A stretch of 64,000 nt of DNA from an uncultured Flavobacterium sp. (GCF_951805225.1 NZ_OX638201.1:2294001-2358000), one strand, 5' to 3'; positions 17,672 through 26,026 are shown, numbered from the stretch's first letter. Program-made: numbers and translations. Notes: generated by a model not told the origin, from the sequence alone.

Positions 17672-17950
17672 ATGTATAACAAGTTTAATATTTCTGAAAT
17701 CATTCTTAATATACTGGCACAAAGCCCTGAAAAAACTTGCCCTTTTGAAGATTTAACCAGTATGGTTATTCCTGGTTTGAATGAATCCCTACAAGAGATT
17801 TTTATCCAAAGGTCAAATCAGGCAAAAGTCTTAGATGCATTAATAATGCTAGATAGTGAAGGTCTTATTATTTTAGATTCAGCTACAGATGCAAGCATTA
17901 TAACTATTAAGGGACTAATAAATATAAGAAGCAAAAGCTTTCTAAATTGA
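17672..17950 (+). CDS. Small protein of unknown function
   Basis: 92 residues, no signal peptide. The pattern ISEIILNILAQSPEKTCPFE followed by KVLDALIMLDSEGLIILDS resembles a small winged-helix domain: helices, then a two-stranded wing ending in ITIKGLINI. No family is recognised. It is isolated, with its own about 270-bp upstream spacer, and points toward the DUF2256 gene. Confidence 0.55.
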   Translation: MYNKFNISEIILNILAQSPEKTCPFEDLTSMVIPGLNESLQEIFIQRSNQAKVLDALIMLDSEGLIILDSATDASIITIKGLINIRSKSFLN

Positions 17951-18029
17951 TAAACAGTCTTTTTTGACTTTCTAAATATATTACCCATTAATACCTTTGT
18001 TAAAGAACTAGTACCAGTATAAATATCAT

Positions 18030-18167
18030 TTATCTTCTTATTCTGCATTTATCACTGCAATATTTCACTTCGTCCCAGATTTTTTCCCATTTTTTTCTCC
18101 ACGCAAATGGTCTCTGGCAAACAATGCAGATTTTAGTGGGCAGGTTTTGTTTTTTAACTCCTCTCAT
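18030..18167 (-). CDS. DUF2256-family small zinc-finger-like protein
   Basis: 45 residues beginning MRGVKKQNLPTKICIVCQRP, then FAWRKKWEKIWDEVKYCSDKC and ending in RIRR. The CxxC...CxxxC pattern suggests a zinc-binding knuckle. DUF2256 proteins are well known neighbours of photolyase/cryptochrome genes. Here the start codon overlaps the end of the photolyase gene by 14 bp in another frame, so translation is probably coupled. The function is unknown. Confidence 0.88.
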   Translation of the reverse strand: MRGVKKQNLPTKICIVCQRPFAWRKKWEKIWDEVKYCSDKCRIRR

Positions 18168-19581
18168 TTTTTTGTTTATTTCTAAAACTCCAAACAATAT
18201 CACTGGCGTATTTTCGAGTTTGTTCTATGTCAACTATAGGCTCTGGATAATCTCTACCTATTTCGCATTTGTAAAATTGCTGCTCAATAAGATTTAATTT
18301 CCATGGTTCATGAATTAATTGTGGTGGAATTTCAGCCAGCTCAGGTAGCCATTTCTTTATAAATATGCCCTCTGAATCGTGCTGCTGTGAATTTTTTACG
18401 GGATTATAAATTCTAATGGTATTGCCTGTTGTTGTACCGGCCTGCATCTGAATCTGCGGATAATGAATTCCGGGTTCATAATCTAAAAACTGTCTTGCCA
18501 AGAAATGAAGGTCCCGCCAGTCCTGCCACAAATTGAATGTGAAAAAGGAAACCAGCATGGCCCGCATTCTAAAGTTGACATAACCTGTCTGGACTAAACA
18601 TCGCATGCAGGCATCAACAATAGGAACGCCGGTTTTACCTTCCTGCCAGGCTTTTATATAGATTTCGTTTTTTGGCTTGACCAAGGAATCGTAATCTTTG
18701 TTTATATTTTCAAATTCAATTTGACAGTCATTTTCAAATTTTTGCATAAAATGGCAATGCCAGTGAAGTCTGGAAACAAAATTTAGCATGGCTCTTTTGT
18801 TGTATGATGTTTCATAAAACTGATTGGTATATTGATACACCATTCGCATACTGATGTTTCCGTAAGTTAAATAAGGCGATAAACGGCTGCAGCCTTTTCG
18901 ACTTAAAGCTGGTTTGGAAATATGTTTGCTGTAATTTACGTGTCTTTCTTTTGCAAAACTTTCTAAATATCGCCGGGCCCAATATTCGCCACCTTGTTGA
19001 AAATTTTTATTTCGGTTTGTAATTTCATTCGAAAGTACTCTTCCTTTTAGTTTTTGATAAAAATCAGGATCTAAATTTTCAAATTTAAAAGTATTCAGGT
19101 CAATCATTTTAGGAATTGCGCGCATTGTTTCTGCCCAGCGCTTATCCCAATCTTGTTTTGATCGCAGCTTTCTGATAACACCATGGAGCTGGAATTGTTT
19201 CCAAAGAATTTTATGATCATCAAAAAAAGACTGCATGGCAATATCCCTGTCAAAAGTGACTTTGTTGCCAATTTCCTGATGCGAAAACACTGTTTGAACA
19301 TCATAAAGACTGCATAAGTGCTCAAAAACAGTCTGGACTTCGTTATGAAAATAATAAATCTGCGCAGCAAATGATTTTAATTTAGACTGCATTTCCTGTA
19401 AGGATTCATAAACAAACCGCCAATGACGGACATCAGCATCATCGCAAGCCATTATTGAGGGTTGAAAAAAATAAACCAAAAGAAGGGGGATATTTTCCTG
19501 CTGCGCCACAAAAAGAGGTTCGTGATCTGTAAAACGGAGATCACGTTTGAACCACATAATATTTATCTTTTTTTTATTCAA
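18154..19581 (-). CDS. Photolyase/cryptochrome-family FAD protein
   Basis: 475 residues. The N-terminal photolyase alpha/beta domain (MWFKRDLRFTDHEPLFVAQ) is followed by the FAD-binding helical domain with CSRLSPYLTYGNIS, FVSRLHWHCHFMQ, GVPIVDACMRCLVQTGYVNF and RMRAMLVSFFTFNLWQDWR. It then has HYPQIQMQAGTTTGNTIRIY. It belongs to the clade usually annotated as deoxyribodipyrimidine photolyase/cryptochrome, found with DUF2256. It either repairs UV-induced DNA lesions with blue light or acts as a photoreceptor; sequence alone cannot decide. The stop of the flavin reductase gene overlaps its start by 4 bp, indicating one operon. Confidence 0.92.
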   Translation of the reverse strand: MNKKKINIMWFKRDLRFTDHEPLFVAQQENIPLLLVYFFQPSIMACDDADVRHWRFVYESLQEMQSKLKSFAAQIYYFHNEVQTVFEHLCSLYDVQTVFSHQEIGNKVTFDRDIAMQSFFDDHKILWKQFQLHGVIRKLRSKQDWDKRWAETMRAIPKMIDLNTFKFENLDPDFYQKLKGRVLSNEITNRNKNFQQGGEYWARRYLESFAKERHVNYSKHISKPALSRKGCSRLSPYLTYGNISMRMVYQYTNQFYETSYNKRAMLNFVSRLHWHCHFMQKFENDCQIEFENINKDYDSLVKPKNEIYIKAWQEGKTGVPIVDACMRCLVQTGYVNFRMRAMLVSFFTFNLWQDWRDLHFLARQFLDYEPGIHYPQIQMQAGTTTGNTIRIYNPVKNSQQHDSEGIFIKKWLPELAEIPPQLIHEPWKLNLIEQQFYKCEIGRDYPEPIVDIEQTRKYASDIVWSFRNKQKNERS

Positions 19582-20228
19582 CTTTTAAGCAATGATGTAA
19601 TTTCCTTATCGGGCTTTGCATAGCTTAATCGGTCTAACTGCATGGTTTTATGATAGCTGTCCAGACCGGAACAAGTAATAGTATTGGCTTTTTCTAAATC
19701 GAGGAAACCATCCTCAGACAAGCAGTCTTCGGGTATGAAAATCTGGACTATTTCCCCGATAATCATAGTAGTATTATTGATTGAAATGGCTGTTTTTTCT
19801 TTAAATTTAATGCCTAACTGTACGTTGCTTTCGAGCACAAAAGGAGCTGGAAAGTTATTTTTATATTCCGCACTGAGTCCTGCAGCATCAAATTCTGAAA
19901 TTTCTTTATTGTATCTCGCTGATGTCTGATGTGCCTGCTTGTAGATCTGTTCATTGATATGATTAATGGTATAGAATCCTGTATCTAAAATATTTCTCAT
20001 GGTATCACGCTCGGGCGGGCTGGGGCGAAAAATCATACCTATTAATGGAGGATTTGCTCCAATATGAAAAAAAGAACTAAAAATGGATAAATTAGTATTT
20101 CCCTGTACATCAGAAGTTCCTACCAATGCCACACTTTTAAAACCGCCTAAACTATTGATTAAATGCACGGCTGTTTGCTTTTCCATTTTTTCCAGATCAC
20201 TGGTTTTAAAATTTATTTTGTTTTTCAT
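19578..20228 (-). CDS. Flavin reductase-like (FMN-binding) protein
   Basis: 216 residues of the flavin reductase-like split-barrel: FKSVALVGTSDVQGNTNLSI, SSFFHIGANPPLIGMIFRPS, and DTMRNILDTGFYTINHINEQ. Such proteins bind FMN and reduce it or use it with small substrates. Its stop overlaps the photolyase start (ATGA), so the two are translationally coupled. That fits a supporting role in flavin supply or reduction for the FAD enzyme (inference). Confidence 0.88.
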   Translation of the reverse strand: MKNKINFKTSDLEKMEKQTAVHLINSLGGFKSVALVGTSDVQGNTNLSIFSSFFHIGANPPLIGMIFRPSPPERDTMRNILDTGFYTINHINEQIYKQAHQTSARYNKEISEFDAAGLSAEYKNNFPAPFVLESNVQLGIKFKEKTAISINNTTMIIGEIVQIFIPEDCLSEDGFLDLEKANTITCSGLDSYHKTMQLDRLSYAKPDKEITSLLKS

Positions 20229-20258
20229 TAGTAGAAATTTATTAAAAAAAGCAACTTT

Positions 20259-20660
20259 TCAATTGATGAGTATCCATTTTTTATCACTGTTAAGTCTAAA
20301 AGTAGCAATATGTTCCTTATTCCATTCTTTGGGTCCTATAAGTGAGAGAAAATCAAAACCGTCTGCATCTTTATATAAGTGATATATTTCACCTACAATA
20401 GGTTCAAAAGAAAATCTGGCATTGTATACCAATTCATTCCATTGGAATTCTTCGATTAAATCCTGGTATTGCATTTTTAGTTCATTGAATTTACTTTCAA
20501 ACTCTTTGTTTACCTTATTTAGGCCCATGCCTTTCCATCCTGCTAAATCATCTGCTTTTATTACCGGTGCACCAACACTTGTAGCATATGGCAATAGGCT
20601 TGCATTATAACCATGCTGCTCAGAAAATACGACATTATCCGGTTTATCTTTTTTTATCAT
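20259..20660 (-). CDS. DUF2452-family protein
   Basis: 133 residues with the DUF2452 pattern: DNVVFSEQHGYNASLLPYAT near the N-terminus, then NELKMQYQDLIEEFQWNELV, FEPIVGEIYHLY and FLSLIGPKEWN. No signal or membrane segment, so it is cytoplasmic. The family has no established biochemical function but is a recurrent member of photolyase operons. It sits 30 bp before the flavin reductase gene and 14 bp after the TIGR03643 gene. Confidence 0.85.
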   Translation of the reverse strand: MIKKDKPDNVVFSEQHGYNASLLPYATSVGAPVIKADDLAGWKGMGLNKVNKEFESKFNELKMQYQDLIEEFQWNELVYNARFSFEPIVGEIYHLYKDADGFDFLSLIGPKEWNKEHIATFRLNSDKKWILIN

Positions 20661-20674
20661 ATTGAAATGTTTTT

Positions 20675-20980
20675 TTAACGCTTAGATATTTTATTATTTG
20701 AAATTGATCTTTGCCTGTTACATTTAAACCTTTCAATTTCTGGGGTTCTCTTTGCAGCGTGTTTTGTTTTACAATTTTCAACGCGAATGCGCCATAATTT
20801 ATAACTGCTGAATTTTAGCTCTTTTTTCATTAAAGCTTTAACATCGGCTTCTGAAAGATGAAATTGAAATTTTATTGCATCAAAAGGTGTTCGGTCTTCC
20901 CATGTCATTTCTATAATTCTATCGATCTGAATTTCATTCAATACACCATTATCGATTTTTACAATGATTGACTTTATCAT
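20675..20980 (-). CDS. TIGR03643-family (DUF2805) protein
   Basis: 101 residues. The core (LNEIQIDRIIEMTWEDRTPF, DAIKFQFHLSEADVKALMKK, KLWRIRVENCKTKHAAKR) fits TIGR03643. It is a small helix-turn-helix-like protein repeatedly found with cryptochrome/photolyase genes. It is first in the five-gene minus-strand operon running to 18030. A -7-like TAnnTTTG box (TATTTTTG) lies about 50 bp upstream. Confidence 0.85.
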   Translation of the reverse strand: MIKSIIVKIDNGVLNEIQIDRIIEMTWEDRTPFDAIKFQFHLSEADVKALMKKELKFSSYKLWRIRVENCKTKHAAKRTPEIERFKCNRQRSISNNKISKR

Positions 20981-21429
20981 ATATTTTGTTTAACAGTTAT
21001 TAAATACCATTAAACAAAAATAATACTTTTACAGTTATGAGAGAATTGATAATACATTAAATCTTAAACCAATAGATATAATCTAAAAGATGGGAAGAAA
21101 TTCTATTTTATAAATTGATAAAAAATCCAGGCCACAATTCTTTATTTCAAGAATTCCATCTTTTAAGTACTTAAAAGGGCTAAAAGAATAACATTTGATT
21201 TTTAAAGTTTATAATCAATTGATTAAAATTACTTAATTGAAAACTTGGAGTGCCAAAGATAAAGAAGAAGAAATTTAGGCTATACATTACATGTTTGCTT
21301 TGATTTTGAATACAACAGCGAAATTATTTTGACAAAAGTAAATTGCACAAAAAATATTACTTCAAAATACTCATCCATAATACCTTTTACTTAGTCCGAT
21401 TTTATTTTACTTTATTTTTTGACTTCTTT
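20981..21429. other. Non-coding spacer between divergent photolyase and fasciclin units
   Basis: AT-rich. It holds no credible open reading frame. An imperfect inverted repeat (AAAGATGG...near 21087 and CCATCTTTT near 21167) is the only structure seen. Promoters of the two divergent units lie at its edges. Confidence 0.5.
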
Positions 21430-21462
21430 TAAAACCAAAAAGAATATTAAAGCGTAAATGAC
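21430..21462 (+). promoter_or_regulatory. ECF-type promoter for the fasciclin gene
   Basis: TAAAACC (21430-21436), 16 bp, CGTAAATGAC (21453-21462), then 23 bp to the ATG. The -35 block matches that at 11868-11874 exactly. Confidence 0.55.
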
Positions 21463-21485
21463 TTTATAACTTAAAAAAAGTAATT

Positions 21486-22040
21486 ATGAAAACTAGAAAA
21501 TTTTTAGCCGCAGCAATTTTGGCATTAGGGTTTGGATTTACATCATTTGCGCAAAAAACTGTAATGGTTGGCGGATCAGCTATGTATCCTAATAAAAATA
21601 TTATAGAAAATGCGATAAACTCAAAGGATCATACCACCTTGGTAGCAGCAGTAAAAGCAGCAGGATTAGTTGAAACTCTGCAAGGTAAAGGGCTATTTAC
21701 TGTTTTTGCACCAACAAATGAAGCATTTAGTAAATTGCCGCCTGGAACTGTTGATACATTATTGAAACCTGAGAATATTAAATCATTACAAACCATATTG
21801 ACATATCATGTAGTGGCCGGTAAAATGAATAGTTCTGATATTGCAAAAGCAATAAAAGCTGGTAAAGGAAAAGCTGCTTTAAAAACAGTGAGCGGAGGAA
21901 CTCTAACTGCCTGGATGGATGGAAAAGATTTGTACATTAGCGACGAAAGCGGCAATAAGGCTAAAGTTACAATTTCAGATGTAAATCAATCTAATGGTGT
22001 TATACATGTAGTGGACACAGTACTGCTTCCAAAAATGTAA
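21486..22040 (+). CDS. Secreted fasciclin (FAS1) domain protein
   Basis: 184 residues with a signal peptide (FLAAAILALGFGFTSFAQ) and one FAS1 domain at about 50-183: NIIENAINSKDHTTLVAAVK, GLFTVFAPTNEAFSKLPPGT, ILTYHVVAGKM and NGVIHVVDTVLLPKM (the H1 and H2 motifs, in order). FAS1 proteins mediate adhesion or bind small lipophilic molecules. It is alone in its transcript, with a strong terminator after it. Its promoter is of the same type as those before the cytochrome/YceI and hemoglobin genes, which links it to that regulon. Confidence 0.95.
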   Translation: MKTRKFLAAAILALGFGFTSFAQKTVMVGGSAMYPNKNIIENAINSKDHTTLVAAVKAAGLVETLQGKGLFTVFAPTNEAFSKLPPGTVDTLLKPENIKSLQTILTYHVVAGKMNSSDIAKAIKAGKGKAALKTVSGGTLTAWMDGKDLYISDESGNKAKVTISDVNQSNGVIHVVDTVLLPKM

Positions 22041-22067
22041 TTTGCTGAAAATAAATTACAATTATAT

Positions 22068-22095
22068 AAAAAGCCCTGAAATTTCAGGGCTTTTT
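22068..22095 (+). terminator. Rho-independent terminator after the fasciclin gene
   Basis: A 28-bp perfect palindrome with arms AAAAAGCCCTGAAA and TTTCAGGGCTTTTT. The left A-run and right T-run make it usable on both strands. Confidence 0.9.
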
Positions 22096-22224
22096 ATATA
22101 ATTACTATGAGATACAATATTAATAGTCAATTGTATAAGAGATTTTGATTACCATTTTATTGCCAGCTTAAGACTTTAAATATTTTGGACTTGACATCTC
22201 TTTTTTGGAAAAAATTAAGAATAT

Positions 22225-22370
22225 ATCTTTTTACTATAAAGTACATGAACTAACATTCATAGCCATAATCTTCATTCTTCAACATCTCAATAAGTTAAAA
22301 TAAACCTAAACCTGTAATAGACTTCCTGCTGAATGGTAACCTTTGGACAGCAATGACCTTCGGTATCCAT
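22225..22370 (-). pseudogene. IS6-family transposase N-terminal fragment, copy C
   Basis: On the minus strand from ATG 22370: MDTEGHCCPKVTIQQEVYYR then FRFILTY, a stop, then DVEE, matching the N-terminus of the copies at 8586 and 28192. The upstream flank (TTAGAATTTTTAACGCATCG) also resembles that of copy B. No transposase body or terminal repeat remains. It marks the left border of the accessory patch. Confidence 0.6.
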
Positions 22371-22451
22371 TTTCGATGCGTTAAAAATTCTAAATCTAAA
22401 AGCGGCAGGAGCGTGATGACAGTCTCTAAGGGATTTTTTTCGTAACAATAT

Positions 22452-24005
22452 TCAAAAAATCTTTTTCTGCAGCCCGATATCGGAACGTCCGCTGAGTACA
22501 ATGCCCAAAGGGCAGAACCTCGAAACCTTTGAGATGCTGTCAAAAGTTTTACATTCCTTATTCCATTCCAAGTCCATACCGCTGTGGGGACAGGTTCCCT
22601 CATAGAGGTGCAGTTTTCCGCTTTTATCCCGGTAGGCTGCAATTTTATCATCTCCCGCAGTAATAATCCTGCCCTCTTCATCACGCAGGTCCGAAACTGT
22701 TGAAATATCCCAGGCAAGCCATTTTCGGGCCTTCTCCAGTGAAGCCCTGCGAATTTCACGAGTATCCTCTCCGGCTTTCCTCATCGGAGTCCGCGACGGG
22801 GCATATAATTTTACACAGCTGTTTCTTTTTCCATTAATAAGATCCTTAATAATAAGGGCACCTAATGCCCCGTCCGAAATTTCGTTTACTGCAGACCCTT
22901 TTACAATAAAAATATTCCCGCCGGCTGAACTTCTGCCTATCAAAGGCAACAGATCGCAAGGCTGCATTATTTCTCCCGACCATTTACAGTCAGCAGCGGT
23001 GAAAGAAGGAAAATGCATTTTAGTCCATAAAGCAAGCTTTTCCATTCTCTGCTCCCCTTTTTCAGTTTCAGGCTCATATCTTGCCGATGTATCATATAAA
23101 GCTTCTGCAGTTAAAAGATCGTACTGGGAATCCAGTGCTTCCACTACAGCATTATGATTGGGTCCGGAAACCCGCTGGGAATATAAAGGCCGGGTTTCAC
23201 TCCAGAATCCAAAGGGCATTGTACCCTTTGGAATTTTTACTCCGATGCGGTACGCTTTCTGCATATTGAGTCTGGCCGAGAATTGAGGCAGCTTGTTGAT
23301 CAGCGTATCACAAGCGAGTACAACATGGTCCGATTGTATGAAATACCCGTTAATATCTGCCCCTTGGTCAGAGATTTTTTCAACATTTGAGTGGTCAAAA
23401 AATATCCCGCCCTCCTCTATAAATGCCTTAAGAAGCCCATTAAGAAATGAGGCAACATCACATTGGGACTGTCTGGAAAGCTGCAGACATTTTTTGTTTT
23501 CCGCCGTCTTACAAGACGGTATAGAATGAAGCATCTTTACCGGCAGCCGCAGGGATCGGGCAGCGGCATATTCTTTGTCCATCCTGCTGTCATCTTCATC
23601 CGCACAAGGAAATAAATAACTCTTCACTTCCTTATATCCGCATTGTATTGCTTCCTGCCTTATTACAGAGGCAGTCCATTCTAATGCATTTTTGTAACTC
23701 TTGAGAACTTTGGCCGCTTTTTTCACCCCTATCCTGTCTGACATGTCATAATAACTACACGTTATGGGGTTTGCTATATTGGCTGTAATCCTCCCGGACC
23801 CGCTCTGGTGAGGCATTGCCGTGCCTGCCAGTATCACCTTCCTGCCGGATTTTCTTAACCAGTAGGCAGCGCTGATACCTGCAGCGCTTGTACCGATAAC
23901 TAAAATCTCTGTGCTGTGATTGCATTTGATTTCGCTTCGAATATCCTTGGTAGATGAAATACATTTTGTAGACCCGTCCAGTTCTAAACATTTATCTGTA
24001 TTCAT
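22452..24005 (-). CDS. FAD-dependent oxidoreductase with degenerate Rieske domain
   Basis: 517 residues of the DAO-type FAD oxidoreductase family with a C-terminal Rieske domain. The FAD motif reads LVIGTSAAGISAAYWLRKSG: the middle Gly of GxGxxG is Ser. The C-terminal region keeps the first Rieske ligand pair (GTCPHSGMDLEWN) and the flanks SRFCPLGIVLSGRSDIGL. The second pair, normally CPCHG, reads SISKV, so a 2Fe-2S cluster could not form in the usual way. The length is otherwise complete. G+C is visibly higher than in the neighbours and the gene is bordered by IS6-family and IS3-family remnants, suggesting import. It is either a pseudogene in the making or an enzyme working without the cluster. 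Confidence 0.8.
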   Translation of the reverse strand: MNTDKCLELDGSTKCISSTKDIRSEIKCNHSTEILVIGTSAAGISAAYWLRKSGRKVILAGTAMPHQSGSGRITANIANPITCSYYDMSDRIGVKKAAKVLKSYKNALEWTASVIRQEAIQCGYKEVKSYLFPCADEDDSRMDKEYAAARSLRLPVKMLHSIPSCKTAENKKCLQLSRQSQCDVASFLNGLLKAFIEEGGIFFDHSNVEKISDQGADINGYFIQSDHVVLACDTLINKLPQFSARLNMQKAYRIGVKIPKGTMPFGFWSETRPLYSQRVSGPNHNAVVEALDSQYDLLTAEALYDTSARYEPETEKGEQRMEKLALWTKMHFPSFTAADCKWSGEIMQPCDLLPLIGRSSAGGNIFIVKGSAVNEISDGALGALIIKDLINGKRNSCVKLYAPSRTPMRKAGEDTREIRRASLEKARKWLAWDISTVSDLRDEEGRIITAGDDKIAAYRDKSGKLHLYEGTCPHSGMDLEWNKECKTFDSISKVSRFCPLGIVLSGRSDIGLQKKIF

Positions 24006-24314
24006 AACTTATCTTATTATAAATTGAAGTCGTTATCAGAATAAAAATATAACTTCTAAAAGTTTTAAATTTAATAAAATTCTTACAACAAAAAAAATAA
24101 AATGTCTATAAATTTTAAAGTTCAGGAAATGATAATTTATATGATTATCCAGCAAATCTTCCGCTGGGGTCAGGATGTAGAAGCTTAAAGTCAAAACGGC
24201 ATTTTTAATCCCCTGTTTCATTATAACACCAATCATTACAACATACATTAAAACGCTGGCAATTTAGCTCTAAAAACTACAAATGAGTTTTTAATAAGCA
24301 ATTGGTACACAAAT
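24006..24314. other. Non-coding spacer, no feature seen
   Basis: AT-rich spacer between the FAD oxidoreductase start and the IS3 left end. Open frames here look like chance. Confidence 0.4.
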
Positions 24315-24439
24315 TGGAGTTGATACCTTATTTGCGACTAAAAGCTTAGGCAGTATTTATCTGAATTTGTAAAAAATGATGATATATTGCCTAAAATTTC
24401 TGACTGGCAGCTAATTTTATTCCTTCTAATTTTAACAGC

Positions 24440-24730
24440 ATGAAAAATACGAGGAGAACCTTTACTTTAAGCTTTAAGATTCTGGCCGCTTCCATGAGCA
24501 TCCACTGCGGAAGAGTCTGTGACGTGGCAAGAGAACTCAATATCAGTACAAGTACCCTTCAGCACTGGAAGAAGCTTTACCAGGAAGGCATATTTACCAT
24601 AAAGAAAACTTCAGCTGAAATATCCCATAAAAATGAGCTGCAGAAGCTTCGGAAACAGATAAAAGAATTAGAAATTGAAAGGGACATCCTAAAAAAGGCT
24701 CAAAATATCTTCTCCAAGAGCGGCGGGTGA
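24440..24730 (+). CDS. IS3-family transposase OrfA
   Basis: 96 residues with the helix-turn-helix of HTH_8-type OrfA proteins (FKILAASMSIHCGRVCDVAR, ELNISTSTLQHWKKLYQEG) followed by a leucine-zipper-like helix (LQKLRKQIKELEIERDILKK). It binds the element's ends and, after frameshifting, supplies the N-terminus of the OrfAB transposase. Its stop overlaps the GTG start of orfB. Confidence 0.92.
   Translation: MKNTRRTFTLSFKILAASMSIHCGRVCDVARELNISTSTLQHWKKLYQEGIFTIKKTSAEISHKNELQKLRKQIKELEIERDILKKAQNIFSKSGG
24691..24697 (+). other. Programmed -1 frameshift heptamer (A AAA AAG)
   Basis: The heptamer lies in the correct phase of orfA (CTA AAA AAG, within ILKKA). A -1 slip leads into the orfB frame (reading GSKYLLQERRVKYEF) and gives an OrfAB fusion, as established for IS3-family elements. 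Confidence 0.8.
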
Positions 24731-25605
24731 AATATGAATTCATCAGAGAAAATGCTGAAATTTTTCCTGTCGAGAAGATGTGCCGGATTTTTCAGATTCA
24801 CAAAAGCAGTTTCTTCAGATGGAGGAAAAGAACCCCCACTGCAAAGTCAGTTCGGAAAGCCCATATAATAAAAGAAATTATAAGAATTTACCACTGGAGC
24901 CAATGCCGATACGGAAGCCCGAGAATTGCTAAAGAATTAGATTCCATCGGGATAAAAGTTTCCAGAAAATTTGTCGGGCAGATTATGAAGGAAAACCATC
25001 TGAGAAGCATTGCTAAATCTAAATCTAAATATAAAAAGACTACAAGCCCACCCCGTAATAACAGATCAGCAGAAAACAGATTAGAACAGATTTTTAAGGC
25101 AGCCAGAAGAAACGAAATCTGGGTTTCTGATATTACCTACATCGAAACAGATGAAGGCTGGATCTATCTCACTGTGGTAATAGACCTTTTTGACCGTAAA
25201 GTGATCGGCTGGTCAATCAGCGAAACAATGAGAGCAAAAGATACCAGCATCACCTCTTTAACGAAAGCTCTTTTAAATCGTCCATTGGAGAACAATCAGG
25301 AACTACTCTTTCACTCAGACCAAGGAAAGCAATATGCCTGCCGTGAGTTTATTGCTTTATTAGTCACAAATAAAATAACCCAAAGCATGAGCCGAAAAGG
25401 AAACTGCTATGATAACGCGATAGCAGAAAGCTTCTTCAAGACATTAAAGGTAGAACTGGTATACCAAAATAAATATAAGACTAAAGAGAAAGCAGAAAAA
25501 TCAATAACCGATTATATCGAGAACTTTTACAACACCTGCAGAAGACATTCTGCACTCGGAAACTTAACGATCGAAGAGTTTCAGAATCAGCAGGCAATTA
25601 AATAA
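24727..25605 (+). CDS. IS3-family transposase OrfB (DDE integrase core)
   Basis: 292 residues: an HTH_21-type segment (HIIKEIIRIYHWSQCRYGSP), then the rve catalytic core with all three acidic residues visible: D in EIWVSDITYIETDEGWIYLT, D in LLFHSDQGKQYACREF, and E in GNCYDNAIAESFFKTLKVEL. The core is intact, so the element could be active if its right end is. It is normally produced as a frameshifted fusion with OrfA. Confidence 0.95.
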   Translation: MKYEFIRENAEIFPVEKMCRIFQIHKSSFFRWRKRTPTAKSVRKAHIIKEIIRIYHWSQCRYGSPRIAKELDSIGIKVSRKFVGQIMKENHLRSIAKSKSKYKKTTSPPRNNRSAENRLEQIFKAARRNEIWVSDITYIETDEGWIYLTVVIDLFDRKVIGWSISETMRAKDTSITSLTKALLNRPLENNQELLFHSDQGKQYACREFIALLVTNKITQSMSRKGNCYDNAIAESFFKTLKVELVYQNKYKTKEKAEKSITDYIENFYNTCRRHSALGNLTIEEFQNQQAIK

Positions 25606-25620
25606 TAGCTTTTCTTATGA

Positions 25621-25750
25621 TGCTAGAGTTAAACTGGGTGCACAATCGATGCATTTAGATTTAACAAGAACTGATAATACTGTATTAAAACAATTTGAAG
25701 GCTCAAGTTCGAAACATTACTACCTTATTAGTATACCTAAAAAAATTTAG
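25621..25750 (+). pseudogene. 3' fragment of an interrupted gene
   Basis: Directly after orfB one frame stays open for 43 codons (YDARVKLGAQSMHLDLTRTD, then NTVLKQFEGSSSKHYYLISI, PKKI, stop) with good codon character and no start. It is probably the tail of a host gene destroyed by the IS. The family is not recognised. The remaining spacer to 26026 shows nothing else. Confidence 0.35.
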
Positions 25751-26026
25751 TCTTTTTTACTAAAAACAGGTGGTCAACATCACTTAGTTTTACAATTTGT
25801 AATCTGAAGCATTACTCCAGATCATTATCTGCCTTCTTTTGTCCAGATCTTTACCTTGATTTTAATGTACTTCATTAGGGCTCCTCATTTTTTTGTACTT
25901 TTGTTTTAGCTTAAACCCCGAAGAAAACTGATGTCTTATGGCACTGCTTGTTATTGAGTTTGTTATTTGTATTTTGGCAAGAGGCAATGGTTTTAGGCAG
26001 GCTGTTAGAAAAATAGAAGTCATTTT

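Larger units (their letters stand above)
24315..25605 (+). mobile_element. IS3-family insertion sequence (right end unresolved)
   Basis: The left end TGGAGTTGATACC at 24315 is shared with the solo end at 46161, so that boundary is well placed. Within the first 108 bp, CTTAGGCA and TGCCTAAA form a hairpin that could shield the element from read-through transcription. orfA and orfB are intact. No obvious complementary repeat directly follows orfB. The best candidate is GGTGGTCAACATCA at 25770-25783, which pairs imperfectly with the left end and would make the element 1469 bp. Confidence 0.75.

Noticed and set aside
22295..22759. 154-codon minus-strand frame overlapping the end of the FAD oxidoreductase
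   Set aside because: It is an alternate frame of that gene joined to the IS6 remnant; no protein-like pattern.
24036..24248. 70-codon minus-strand frame upstream of the FAD oxidoreductase
   Set aside because: Composition is AT-driven and hydrophobic by chance; no motif or context.
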